NCBI RefSeq assembly: GCF_025698545.1
Contig: NC_068569.1
Coordinates: 7,626,001-7,690,000, forward strand
Reading direction: 5' to 3'
DNA: 64,000 nucleotides
Source: Gossypium raimondii
Taxonomy: Eukaryota; Streptophyta; Magnoliopsida; Malvales; Malvaceae
In this document: positions 51,823 through 64,000 of the stretch, in pieces
Layout of the letters: every line of letters begins with the position of its first letter
Numbering within the stretch: position 1 is the first letter of the stretch
Notes under the pieces: generated by a model
What the model was told of the DNA's origin: nothing
The model's input: the letters and a program-made list of their open reading frames with translations, nothing else
Databases searched by the model: none
Made by a program: the position numbers and the translations under genes

Positions 51823-52846
51823 CATATTGTTTTCACCTATAAATTAATTGATGAAATGAGAAACAACTCAACAAGGAGTTAAAAAAAATGTATATTTATA
51901 GATCATTAATGGTGGATCAAAATTAAATGGAAGATTCTTTGGTGAAAGCAAAGCAAGCTAGCAAAGCTAGTAGTAAAATATTTCACCTACATAAAAACAA
52001 AGCAATACTGTCTTGGGATTAATCAAAAACTTTTCTAAGGTCAAAAGCAAACAACAAGGCACCAACTCAAGCAGCTATTACTTCAAACAATTCATTGCAT
52101 GTTACTATGTTTTTTTTTATGATTTAATTATCTGATCTTAAGAACTATTCAACACCCAGAAGCTCAAATCATTGTTCTGTTTTCTTACTTCTTTAGTGTT
52201 CTTCATTAAATGTGTCTGCAATTTACGACCACATTAAAAACAAGACCACCTAACACTTCGTTCTCACACACACACTCTCTCTCTCTCACCTCCCTTATCT
52301 CACTCTTCAACATGGTTTTTCTCTCTGTCTCTGGTCTTTTTCTGCATCTTTGACCTTCTCTTTACTTAATATAACTTCCAATCGCTACTCTGTGTTGTAC
52401 TTTCTTTGCAACTTCCCAACCCAAATAAAGCTCAAGATTCTCACTTTTAGCGACCCTTTTTTTTCCCCGGTTTGTATCTTCTTTACTAGTTGCTAAGCAT
52501 TATCTTCTCGCTTCTCACTCTCAGCTCCTTGGTGTGATGTAGTGTCTTGTTATGAGCTTTTGAGCTTGTTTCACTTGATTTGGGTTTCTGTTTATCTCAA
52601 TGGACATGGGTTTTGAACTTCATTCATTGGCTGCTTAGATTAGTTTAAAAAGGAAGCATCTTTGTAAGTATCCCATTGCTAAATTAGTTGAATTTTTTTC
52701 AGTGTTAAAACTATATCCATGTGTACTCCTCTAGCTCATCCAAGCATTGCAACTTGCTGTAGAAGTTCTCTATAGCTGTTGTTGGTCCCATTCTGATATA
52801 TTCTGAGATTTGTTGTGGGGTGGGCTTGGGGACTTCATTTGAAGGA
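51823..52846 (+). promoter_or_regulatory. Promoter and leader of the LRR receptor gene
   Basis: No coding exon. 52260-52500 is pyrimidine-rich (CACACACACTCTCTCTCTC and several T/C runs), typical of a long plant 5' UTR. The leader may contain an intron, but its borders cannot be fixed from sequence alone. Confidence 0.45.
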
Positions 52847-55800
52847 ATGCAGAGATTCAGTTCAGTAATTTTGTTGTTTCTGGTAGTGACTGCATTAGCA
52901 CAATCTGATTTTGAAGCACTCTTAGAGCTCAAGAAGGGCATAGAGAAAGACCCTTCTGGTAAAGTCATCGATTCATGGGACTCTAAGTCCTTGGCATCTG
53001 ATGGGTGTCCTCGGAATTGGTTTGGCATCACCTGTAATGAAGGCCATGTGACTGCAATCACCCTAAACGGCTTGGGTTTGGTTGGAAACTTCAGTTTCCC
53101 TGTCATTGTTGGTCTTAAATTGCTTAGAAATTTGTCCATCTCAAGCAACCAGTTGACAGGGACCATCTCAAACATAGGTTCAATTCGTTCACTCCAATTT
53201 TTGGACCTCTCGGTTAATGCTTTTCATGGGGTTATACCATCAGGCATTGCCAATTTAAAAGATTTGGTTCTTCTGAATCTTTCTTCAAATAGTTTTGATG
53301 GCACATTTCCCTCTGGGTTTAGCAATCTTAAGAGGTTGAAATACTTAGATTTACGATCTAATGTCTTTTCTGGGGATATCATGAAACTTTTGTCCCAATT
53401 GCAAAGTGCGGTGCATGTGGATTTGAGCAGCAATCAGTTATCTGGTTCACTGGACTTGGGACTTGGAACCTCCCATTTTATTTCTTCAATTCAGTATTTA
53501 AATATAAGCCAGAATTTGTTGGTTGGAGAGCTCTTTGCTCATGATGGAATGCCGTACTTTGACAGTTTAGAAGTGTTGGATGCTAGTAATAATCAGTTAG
53601 TGGGAACCATACCTACCTTCAATTTCATAGTCTCTTTGAGGATTCTTCGGCTTGGGAGCAACCGCTTGTCAGGATCACTACCAGAAGCTCTTTTGCAAGA
53701 AAGCTCCATGATCTTATCTGAACTTGACCTCAGCCTTAATCAACTCGAAGGTATTCCCTTTTTAAACAGCCTAGTGTAACTTTAGTGAGCAATTGTATCT
53801 GTTAATGTATATTCTGCCACCCATTCCTAGTCTGCGATGTATTTATATATTTCGCTCTGCATTGCTAATTAAGTTTTGCTGTTTTTTTCATACGCTGCAA
53901 TGACATTCCGGAGTGTTACATCATGCCTCTTTACATGTAGCATTTTCTGATTAAATAATATAAGACGCTCCCTGTTTTTCCAGATTTCCGAAAGTATTGT
54001 ACTCTCCATAACTTTAACTAGACAGTGCTAGAAAATGCATGCTTTTTTTCTGGCTTGCCAAACCGGAAATGAAGTTTGTCTTGGATCACAAGATAAATGA
54101 AGACATTACAATAAGTGTCTGAAAATATTATTAGGTTCTGTCTATCTATTTAGGATATGCAGTTCAAAGTCAATTGTACAAGGTTTCATATGCCAATTAC
54201 TTTGGTCAGTGATTGCTGAAGCTATGATTTTCTATCTGTGGCAGAACCTGCTGCCCCACTGTATTATGTTTTCAAACACTCTTGTGATTTTTTCTTATTC
54301 ATGAAAATTTTTGCATCCGTGGTAGGGCCGGTGGGGAGTATAACCTCAACAACGCTAAAGAAGCTCAACATATCATCAAACAAACTCTCAGGGTCCTTGC
54401 CTTATAGGATAGGGCACTGTGCTGTCATAGATCTCAGTAACAACCTGCTCTCAGGGGACTTGTCCAGAATCCAAGGTTGGGGGAATTATGTGGAAGTTAT
54501 TGAATTGAGTTCAAACTCACTAACCGGGACCTTGCCGGACAAAACTTCTGAGTTTTTAAGGTTGACTGCCTTCAAGGTCTGTAACAATTCATTACAAGGT
54601 GTTCTCCCATCAATTTTAGCTACATACCCGGAATTGAAGATCGTCGATCTTAGTGTCAACCGCCTTAACGGATCTCTCCTTCCAAGCTTCTTCATGTCAA
54701 CAAAGTTGACTGATCTCAATCTCTCAGGCAATAACTTTACTGGTTCGATACCTCTTCAGGACATAAAGAACCTGCCTTCTGTAAGTTCTGCTGGAAATTT
54801 GAGCCTGTTGACTCTTGATCTGTCTCATAACTCATTAACTGGCAACTTGCCCCCCGAAATCGCCAAGTTCCATAACCTGGAAATTCTTAACCTATCCGAT
54901 AACAAACTTGAGGGCAGCATCCCTGATGGTCTTCCTAATGAACTGAAAGGATTCAATGTGTCTCTTAATAATTTCTCTGGTGCTATACCCAACAACTTGA
55001 GGGGGTTTCCTGATTCATCATTCCATCCAGGAAACTCCTTATTGAAATTTGGTTCTTTTCCATTGTCACCGAAAGGTTCTTCCGACCTGAATTTGAAGCC
55101 TCACAGGTCTCAGATAAAACCTGTCACCAGAATTATCTTGATTGTCGGCTTGGTTGGCGGTGCTGCTATAATAGCTCTTGTGTGTGTAATGATTTACTAT
55201 AGGAACAACTGGCAGGAAACTAGGAGTGAGGGTTTGAAAAGAAATGTTGGTAAAGAAACCGTATGTCAAGGAGAGTATTCCCTTTCTCATACATCAGTAC
55301 CTTACAGAAGCAAGGATACATCATCTTCCTCATTTAGCTTTCGCCAAGAACTTTTGTCATCGTCCAAAAAGAGCTCTGCATTTGATCATGGGAACAGTTC
55401 ATTCATTTTAAATGACCCAAAATATCTTGGTCACCTTGAGTCCACGAGAAGAGATGAAGGATTGGCTTCACCAATGTCCATCTTGTCATCTTCAAATGCA
55501 TCTCCATCTAAAGCTGAATTTCCATTTGAGAGTTCCAGTGCACTAAAGGTTCGTTCTCCTGATAAACTAGCTGGGGATCTGCATCTCTTTGATGGATCTC
55601 TGGCGTTGACAGCAGACGAACTTTCACGTGCTCCGGCTGAAGTTATTGGAAGGAGTTGCCATGGGACATTGTATAAAGCCACACTTGACTCGGGTAACGT
55701 ATTGGCTATCAAATGGTTAAAGGAAGGGATAGCAAAAGGTAAAAAGGAATTCGCAAGGGAGGTAAAGAAACTCGGGTACATCAAACACCCAAACTTAGTT

Positions 55801-57124
55801 TCTCTTCAGGGTTATTACTGGGGTCCCAAGGAGCATGAGAAGTTGATCATATCAAATTATGTAAATGCACGATGTTTGGCCTTCTATCTTCAAGGTAAGA
55901 TTCTGTTCATTGTGTGATTATAGGCTTCCAAACTAGAAATTACTGCATTTTATACCTTTCGTAGCCTCTGGAGAAGGATTATGATGATGAAAAGCCAATT
56001 TTTTGCCCCACTCTCCAGTATGCCTAGATTAGATGACAATTTCCGTGCTGGCCAAATTTTCAGGATCTGGATTTTTCATTCATACCGTGCATTGTTAATA
56101 AACAAAGAAAGAAACTGCCTCTATTATCGTAGTTTAGGTACTAGGGAATTTGAATCAAGTAATGCTGTTATAGAAATATAATCAATGAGTCTAAAGCTGG
56201 ATTAATAAGTGATATTATAAGCAATTATGAAGACAACTCCTAAATATATGCTAGATATTTGCTTATTTTATTGAAATGACTCTGTTTCAGTTAAACTAAA
56301 GCACTGTCTTGTTTTTACATTAAGGTCATTTGATCTTGTAGATTGAACTGAATGCAAGAATACCCTTACATAAGCCATTCTTTCTGCTTTTCTCATGGAT
56401 AAATGATTTCTTTTAATATATACTTTTTTATCATTGTCTCAAACTGCAGTGCGGTGCATATGTGGTGGAGTTTGTGTTTCACAATTAACTTCTTTTAAAT
56501 TCTTCTGCAGAGACAGAGCCAAGAAAATTGCCACCCTTGTCCCTGGACGAACGGCTTAGGGTTGCTATAGATGTGGCTCGGTGTCTGAGCTACCTACACA
56601 ATGAGAGAGCAATACCCCATGGCAACCTTAAGTCAACAAACATTTTACTAGAAACTCCTAATTTGACTGCACGCCTCACTGATTACAGTCTCCATCGGAT
56701 ACTGACATCAGCTGGCACAGCTGAACAAGTTCTGAATGCAGGTGCCCTTGGCTATCGGCCCCCTGAGTTTGCTAGCTCAAGTAAACCATGTCCATCCTTG
56801 AAAAGTGATGTGTATGCCTTTGGGGTCATATTGATGGAGCTTCTAACTGGAAAAAGTTCAGGAGAGATAGTTTCGGGGAGCACAGGTATGGTTGATCTAA
56901 CCGACTGGGTGAGGTTGTTAGCATCGGAAAACCGTGCCGATGACTGCTTTGATCCTATGATATTGGAAAAGGATAACATGGAACAAACACATAGAACACT
57001 CGACGCCATGCTACAAGTGGCACTGAGATGCATCCTACCGGCTCAAGAGAGACCCGATATGAAATCAGTTTACGAAGATCTCTCGGTAATTGTGTTACAG
57101 AAAAGTAAACAAAAGGGGTTCTAA
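52847..57124 (+). CDS. LRR receptor-like pseudokinase (At2g27060 type, GHR1-related)
   Basis: Exons 52847-53750, 54326-55894 and 56511-57124 (3087 nt, 1028 aa). The signal peptide is in MQRFSSVILLFLVVTALAQS, then an LRR N-terminal domain (WFGITCNEGHV) and about 20 leucine-rich repeats to ~residue 550 (e.g. LDLSVNAFHGVIPSGI, LDLSHNSLTGNLPPEI). One membrane helix (IILIVGLVGGAAIIALVCVM) lies at ~570, then a Ser-rich juxtamembrane linker. The kinase-like domain runs from ~730: Gly loop IGRSCHGTLYKA and LAIKWLKEG keep Lys, but HRD is replaced by PHGNLKSTNILL and DFG by LTDYSLH, so catalysis is unlikely. The protein is closest in my recollection to At2g27060; related GHR1 and At5g10020 share this domain. 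Known for GHR1: a scaffold in guard-cell ROS/ABA signalling. The role of this copy is unknown. The start is the first ATG, directly before the signal peptide. Confidence 0.93.
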
Positions 57125-60100
57125 CTATGTAGTTTAACTACTAACCCCACATTGATTGGTTAATTACTATCATAAGTTGGAATTCAAGTCTCGGATTGTG
57201 TTCTCTGGCTCGAAATTCGTACCGTAAATATCATTTTGGATAGGGTTAGTAGGAAGAAATAAAGTTTCATTGTAGATGGTGGGTTAACCACTCCTTTTTA
57301 ACCCTTGTCTATGAATGTAACTTTAGGAATAGATTTCATTGACTCATTCTGTGAAATATAACCATAAGCCTTCATATATATATAACCCTATGTTTCTTTA
57401 CAAATTGAAAATATCCGTATCAAGCATGCATGCATCAATGTTTGGTAGTCGAATGGACAATGAACAATTGAGAGAGTGATACTAAGCAAGTCCTGGAACA
57501 CCAATGTAGAATGTGAGTGGAGATGCTTTTTGCAGCCGGTGTTTGAACTTCCTAACCAGATTTACAGGGTCAAAAATGGTAGTCTAGATTCGGTTTATGT
57601 GGCAGCCATTGAAGGCCTGATGAAGAACATCAATCCAGGCTATCAGGTTTGAAAATGTTTGGGGGGCTTTTGGATTTGTGGGACATTATTGTCCTTCAGG
57701 CTTTTTCACTTTTTAAATCCAAGGCTTCTTCATCATTTAGGTCCACAAAAGGGTCCACTCTGATTTATCCTGATAACATCGTTAAATAAATCTGAACTAG
57801 ATAAGTTTTAAAAATAACCTCTTACTTTTATAATTCAAATTTATTTTTCAAAGTTAAAGAGCATTAATGCTATAAATCATGCCAAAACAAAATAAGCATA
57901 GATTAAGCTTCTTCTAATTGTATAATTACCAACTTTCATTCAATTTCAAAAGTACTGATTGCAGCAAATATTTCAGTTTCGGTAAAGAAAATTGAGATAA
58001 ATAAAGAGTAATTATTACGTCCACTTCTAGTATAATAAAAAAACTTCATAAATGAATTTAAGAATTTTTTAATTATTTTTTATACTCTAAAAATAAATCA
58101 CATCAACCTGGATCCATTTGTAAAATTTTTTTATTAGTGTATAAGATGAATATAATGTTAAAACTATACACATTATAATTTCTATAGTTTTGGTTTCTTT
58201 TCTTCATCTTTCAACATCAAATATTCAGAATAGACAAACCTAACCAAGCATATAAGAAATATTCTCCAACTGCCCCATTTTATTTTTATTTTTATTGTAA
58301 TCCGGCATTTGATTTTTTTTAAACTAAGGTTTTGAAGTCTTTTTGGGTCTTTCCTAAAATAATTAATATAAAAAATTTAAAATAAAATTGGCAATGAGTG
58401 TTAGCAAAATAGTTTTAAAGTGTATTAATAAATTAATCATATAGTATTGTAATTGTCTATAATTATTGGATAAAAATATTAATTTATATGGTAACTTAAA
58501 AGAAAATTTAAAACGAAATGTTGAGCTTAACCGATTAATTCGTTGTTTGAAGATAGCTTCCATCAAATTTAAATTTCATTCTCAGCATTTAATATTCCTT
58601 TTATTTTTCTTTACCAATCAAATCAGATAAACCACCTCCCGACGAGGTGAATATTTGCTCCAAATGTTTCTTCTATTGTTGTTTTTCATTGGAAAAAAAT
58701 AAAATAAAATAGTGGGCGTCTAATTACTTGTAAGAAGATTTCAAACATGTGTGCAAGAAAAAATAGGGCAACTTCTCTAGTTTACCAAGGCACTACAATT
58801 CAAGTTATGCTTTTAAAGGTCCCAACTATTTTAGAAATATTTGTAAATTACTGCGCCTAACCACTGAGGTTAAAGACCCCAACTAATCGTTAATTTAAAT
58901 GTCAAATCCGCGCTTCCACGTGTGAAAAGGTGGGGGCAGTCAACTAAAATAGGCAATGTGTGATGGGATACTGATTTTGAACTCCCGCCCTGCAATTTGG
59001 CTATGAACTAAAACCCACACTTTTTTGTTTTATTTGTTGGAAACTATTAGCTTTTATGAATAAAATGGAAATTTTTAAATATGAATACTTGTTTTTTAAA
59101 GAAAGACTTAAATTTTTTCTGAAAATTATCTAATTTAAAAATATTTGGCTTTTTTAATAAAATAATAGTTTTCAAAGAGTTAAGTTGTTTTAGATGTATA
59201 TTATAGAATAAATTAAAAGACACAAATACCATATCATATTTATTCAACAATTTATAAAAATTTAAATCGATCAAAATTGTTTAAAAAAATCACAAAGTTA
59301 TTTGACCTTAAAGGTTGTGTGATAATGTATGTATGTATGTATATATATATATATATATGCAAAATTAACTATTAAAATATCTATTTTGTATCGATTACAT
59401 TAATAATTAATTAGGTTTACATCTAGTTGAAATAAAAACTTGAAAATTTCATATTATCAATTTCTTTTTAAATTAATCTATCTTCAAAAGATAGCAGCCC
59501 ACTCTTTCAAAAATATTAATGGTTAAACTTATTTAAGCTAAATTTTCTTTTAGCTATAAAATTAGCTCATTTTTAAAATGGATGTATTTTCATCATATTT
59601 CACTTTCTTAACATAATAATTCTATTCAATCGCTCTCACGACAACTAACTTTTAACTCTAAATATATTTAATGTCAACAATTAACGCCATAAAATTATTA
59701 TTTTGATATATATATATATATTACAAATTGAAGGAGAAATTATAACAATTTTTAACATCAAATTATTTTATATATTTTTATTATTCATAGAAATTAATAT
59801 TTTCGAAGTTTACAGTTTTTTCTTTTAACATTAAATAAATTAAATTAAAACGCATCTATCATGTGAATGAAATATTTAATGTTTTTTAACTAGATTAAAA
59901 TCTAGTTGATCTGTGACACAAACCCAACTCATTAATATATATACTAAAAATTATGTCACATGTGTATGCATGTGGAAACCACGTATGTAAAACACAGACG
60001 CTTAATTAAAAATAACATATAATAAACAATAAAATGTATAGTTTAAAAATAGTTAATAATAACATATTAAATGTATACGATATTAAAATAAAATATTAGA

Positions 60101-61563
60101 TTAAATTGTAAGTAAAATGAAATTTAAACAAATAAATATATTAAATTAAGAATGCTAAATTGATACATTTCTTTAAAATGGTGTTGTAATCAATCCTAAG
60201 TTGGTGTCGAGTTAATTTGTATTACCAACTCAATCGACAACATAATTAAATATATACAATTGAAAGAGTTAATAAAATGTGCATAATAAAATTAAAATGT
60301 ATTTAAAAGTCAAAATAAAGTTTTTGTTGGATGATAAAATTAAAGTTTTACTAATAAGATTAATTTGGGATCGAATCTCATCATTTTTATATTTTTATTG
60401 ATTTTTAAATTAAAAAAACTGAAATATCTTTAAATAATGTAATTTTTTAAAATATAAAAAATTATTTTTATAATTTCCGCAGGAGACTTAAAAGTTTTAA
60501 TAAAAAGTACAGGTTATAAACAAACAAATAGAGAATTATGTGACTAAAAAGAAAACATTATATTTATCCCTCCACGATGAGAAAGAAAATTAGAAAAGGG
60601 GTCCAGTGCCAACTGGCCCACGTTCAATTCTCCCACACGGAGAAAAAATGAAAAGTAGCGGAGAAAAACCAGAAATGAAGTAACACGTACGCCCCCAATA
60701 AACCCACCTGATGATTAGATGAAAATCAGACGCTGTTTCTTGACTCCTTCGCCCTCTTAAGTAGCAAAAGTTAAAACCCTTTTTTTCCCTTCTTTGACAT
60801 CCTAGTCTGAACTGTACTCCATCTTTTACTATTTCTTCTACTGTCCCTTAATCCATTTCATAATATATACTTAGGTGACAAATCAAATCCCCCATTGATT
60901 TGGCTATTCTATTTGTAAACTCTTCAGACCCTTTCTGGTATTATCCCTGTATCTCCACTTCTCTATAGCCAGCCAGCAGCATTCAAGAACGAAAACAAAA
61001 GCTTGTTTTCATTTCTCTTTGATCTCTGAAGGAACCCATCTTCTTGTTTTTCTGATCAAAGGTTGCTAGTTTTAGCTTTCTTTTCAGGTACGTAATATGT
61101 TCTTCCAATCTTACAGCCTTTCCTTTCCTTTTCTTGCATGCATGCACATATATCACTCTTTTAAGATCAATCTCTAGCTAGTTATTTAAAGACATGTTTG
61201 GTTCGATGGAATACTCGTTTCATTACGAGCTGATTTAAAGCAATGTTACCATTTAGTTTGCGCCTTCGCGGAACGTTTAATGGGAAAAATTACCATTGAT
61301 TTGTTTGTTTCTTTTGTGGAAAGTGCATTGATGAATGTGAATCTTTTAAATAACATTACAGTCAATTACTCGCTTGATTAAGACAAGTGAATTTTGTTCC
61401 TCCTTTAATTAAATCCCTGATTTTCCCCCCGAAACCCGTAAACGTTGGTGTTTAAATACGCGTATCCAAGCTTTTGGTTTCTCAGTCTCAGACATTCAAA
61501 ACACTTAACTGCGGCTCTCGCGATTTTTTCCTCTTGTAGTGAATCACTGAGTTAAACTGCACG
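57125..61563. other. Intergenic DNA and upstream region of NHL13
   Basis: 3' UTR of the LRR receptor gene to ~57420, then 3 kb of AT-rich DNA without recognisable genes. A TGTA/TA microsatellite lies at about 59325-59357. From ~60550 composition changes to promoter/leader type. A likely 5' UTR intron runs from a donor near 61088 (CAG|GTACGT) to an acceptor near 61540 (TTGTAG|TGAATC), 24 bases before the ATG. Confidence 0.5.
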
Positions 61564-62346
61564 ATGACTGAACGAGTCCACCCCGGCGATTCTCCGCCCA
61601 CCTCCGGCGAACAATCGGTACCAAAACCAGCAACTTCGTCCCCCGAGAAACCTGCGCCACAACCTGGAACTTACGTCATCCAAATTCCCAAGGACCAAAT
61701 CTACCGCGTCCCTCCGCCAGAGAACGCACACCGCTATGCGCATCTATCCAAACGGAAGCCTCGTCGGAGCACCTCTCGCAGCTGCTGTTGCTGCTTGTTG
61801 ACTACCATCCTCGCTCTCCTCCTTGCGGCCGCCATTGCTGCCGCTGTGATTTACTTCGTTTTCAAGCCCGAGTCTCCAAATTACTCCGTCGAGAGCGTTG
61901 CCATAAAGGGATTCAACTTGACGTCACCATCGCCGCTCTCTCCTGAATTCGACGTCACCGTCCGGGCACACAATCCCAACGATAAAATCGGTATTTACTA
62001 CGAGAAAGGCAGCTCCGTTAAAGTTTACTACGGTGACATTAACCTGTGCAACGGCGCGTTGCCGGCTTTTTTCCAGCCAACGAATAACGTAACGTTGTTC
62101 AAAACTGCTTTAAAGGGATCTGAAATTGAACTAAACAACGCCGTGCTCAGGACTCTTTCGGACCAGCAAAACAAAGGAGCGGTGCCGTTTAGTTTGAAGC
62201 TGAGAGCGCCAGTTAAGATTAAAGTTGGGTCCATTAAGACGTGGAAGATTACCGTTAAGGTGACGTGTAAGATAACGGTGGATAAGTTAACGGCGGCGTC
62301 CAAGGTTGTGTCAAACGATTGTGATTACGGAGTAGATCTTTGGTGA
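61564..62346 (+). CDS. NHL13: NDR1/HIN1-like protein (NHL13 type), LEA-2 domain membrane protein
   Basis: Intronless coding region of 260 aa. The N-terminus is cytosolic and Pro-rich (1-70, including GTYVIQIPKDQIYRVPPPEN) with a basic patch KRKPRRS. A Cys cluster SCCCCLL (74-77) may be acylated. The membrane helix spans ~78-100 (LALLLAAAIAAAVIYFVF). The LEA-2 (LEA14) domain follows to the C-terminus, with VTVRAHNPND and IGIYYEKGSSVKVYY carrying the family NPN signature, ending NDCDYGVDLW. NHL proteins sit at the plasma membrane or plasmodesmata and are linked to defence; Arabidopsis NHL13 is needed for resistance to Pseudomonas. The ATG follows a probable leader-intron acceptor. Clean ORF. 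Confidence 0.92.
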   Translation: MTERVHPGDSPPTSGEQSVPKPATSSPEKPAPQPGTYVIQIPKDQIYRVPPPENAHRYAHLSKRKPRRSTSRSCCCCLLTTILALLLAAAIAAAVIYFVFKPESPNYSVESVAIKGFNLTSPSPLSPEFDVTVRAHNPNDKIGIYYEKGSSVKVYYGDINLCNGALPAFFQPTNNVTLFKTALKGSEIELNNAVLRTLSDQQNKGAVPFSLKLRAPVKIKVGSIKTWKITVKVTCKITVDKLTAASKVVSNDCDYGVDLW

Positions 62347-64000
62347 TGATTGGAGTACAGTTGGTACAGTTGGAGTGTTTGGTTGCAGGGATAGTGCGTC
62401 ATGAATATAATATTTTCCTGTTTTGTGATTATTACATCATAGGAGTGGCATACATGAACATGATACAGATTTTCAAAAATATTTTTATATGATACGCTTC
62501 ATTTAATCATTTTTACGGTATTTTATTAATTATTAATTAATAAAATCCAAATCAATGTAAAAAAAGTACTCCCATCACAGTAGAATTGATGATTTCCATC
62601 CACAAGAAAAATCCGATTCCAAGGCCATTTATAACTTGGACTAGTTCAAACTTCAAAGGATTTGAAATAATAGGTTTATGTTAAATAAAATGCCTTTTTT
62701 TCTAAATGATTTAAAATATATTTTAGGGTGGTTGATTAAATGCATTAAATCATTGACCCAATAGTTTTTCTCATATAAAAAAAAGTCGCAATTTAAAATA
62801 TAAAATTTAAATTTATTAAAATTGTTTCATGAATTAATTAAATTTAAATTTTATTAATCCAGTAATCATTATATATAAGATAAAATGCTTTGGATTTGGA
62901 ATACACACAGACGTATATATAAGATAAAAGAATGGGTCGTGCATGCGGACCACTTCAAAAGATTTTCTATAATATGTTCCATGACTTAATATAATATTGA
63001 ATTATTGGTAGTTGAATAAGTTTCACGTAAAATTGATAGTGTAATGGCAGGGAAAAAACAGAAAGAAGATTTCAAATGTGAAATCATCTTCTAATATCTA
63101 ACCCGATGCAGTGTAATTAGAGACTTTTTGAAACTGCTGGCCTTGGGTGAAATCTGGATAAGAAAATGATTATTTGCCCAAAGAGAGCTCCTCCCCGTCC
63201 CTACTCCGGCAGCGGCAGAACCACCGTCACCTCCCAAGAGTTTTAGACATGCTCTTGTTTTGTTTTGCTTGATTATATCAAAATGTAACTACTGAATTAT
63301 TAAATATACTTCTATAAACACATTTTTGAATACGAAAGCATAACACTCCAAGAACCCTTTCAATATATGAAATAAAAAAAATTGAGTAATTATTATTTTC
63401 AATTCAATTGGTACAGGTATTGTTGTTAACATAGAAAGACGTGGGTTTGAATGCGCTGAGATGTATTATCCTCTAATTTATTGGTTGGGAGAGACAATAG
63501 ATAATTTTAGGCATTGTATCTAAAAGAATAACTAATGTTAAAAAAATTATCATTTTGAGGTGTGATTTTCATGACTCAATAGGAATGAATACATAGAAAG
63601 ATAAAAAGGTTGGGGGTAAAATTGGCAATAATAATGAGGGTATATGTGGCAATGCTGATAAATAGTTGAATTCTTAGTTGATGTCATGATGGGATCATAT
63701 TGTAATAATATAACTCAAAATTGTTGTGTTTTGAATTTCAGTAGTCTTCTAAAAATTGTGAATTTCACATACGCCTTGAGAAATTCAAAATTAGATTGTC
63801 AACATACATGTAATGCAAGCTTATAAAAGGAAGCAACAAGCTAAGAGTAACAAAACCCCGAAAGACCTATGAACCTAATAAAACAGATCTAAATTATGTC
63901 CCATAAGTTGCATCAGATCATGTTTGAAATATTATGAATGATTATAGCAAAATCTAATCATAACAATAATAATACTCCTCTCAAAAAATTATTAATGCCC
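62347..64000. other. Intergenic DNA to the window edge
   Basis: NHL13 3' UTR, then AT-rich DNA. A short GC-richer patch at ~63176-63240 (CTCCTCCCCGTCCCTACTCC) shows no open frame of note. No gene seen. Confidence 0.55.

Noticed and set aside
52820-52846. Nine extra N-terminal codons of the LRR receptor starting at a GTG
   Set aside because: GTG is not a normal plant start. The ATG at 52847 is directly followed by a good signal peptide.
52711-53175. 154-codon minus-strand ORF
   Set aside because: Antisense to the signal peptide and first LRR exon of the receptor gene; no independent support.

Overview
The window is nuclear DNA from a flowering plant. Genes have introns with GT..AG borders, intergenic DNA is very AT-rich, and Ty1/copia, Ty3/gypsy-type and terminal-inverted-repeat elements fill the gaps. 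Protein similarity and the style of the repeats suggest a Malvales eudicot, most likely cotton (Gossypium) or a close relative; this rests on recognition, not on a search.

Layout. 1-569: 3' end of a cytosolic ascorbate peroxidase gene (+). 2293-4369: six-exon MAP kinase of the MPK3 type (+). 4.8-8.1 kb: three inverted-repeat elements. 8987-16008: a decayed copia retrotransposon split by a 2.3-kb LTR-like element that carries a perfect 5-bp target duplication. 17771-20128: four-exon NRT1/PTR transporter of the NPF2 NAXT type (+). 20-32 kb: AT-rich DNA, a MULE-like element, a solo gypsy-type LTR split by a gag-only copia-type element, a decayed MULE transposase, and a decayed plant-mobile-domain fragment. 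32373-34968: second NAXT-type transporter (+) with the same exon plan as the first. 36815-42063: twelve-exon SERRATE (-). 44471-45877: ribosomal protein eL30 (+). 46687-48456: small polytopic membrane protein resembling the NicO/RcnA metal-efflux fold (+). 49525-51822: internally deleted copia element with its own short insertion. 52847-57124: LRR receptor pseudokinase like Arabidopsis At2g27060 (+). 61564-62346: NHL13-like LEA-2 protein (+).

The genes have unrelated roles: peroxide removal, defence MAPK signalling, anion transport, miRNA processing, translation, membrane transport, receptor signalling. There is no operon-like logic. The order does recall two Arabidopsis neighbourhoods: MPK3 next to the NAXT cluster (At3g45640 onward), and At2g27060 / NHL13 (At2g27080) / SERRATE (At2g27100). 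I found no convincing undescribed system. The most distinctive items are the gag-only retroelement, the plant NicO-like protein, the NAXT copy with no obvious start codon, and the nested transposons.
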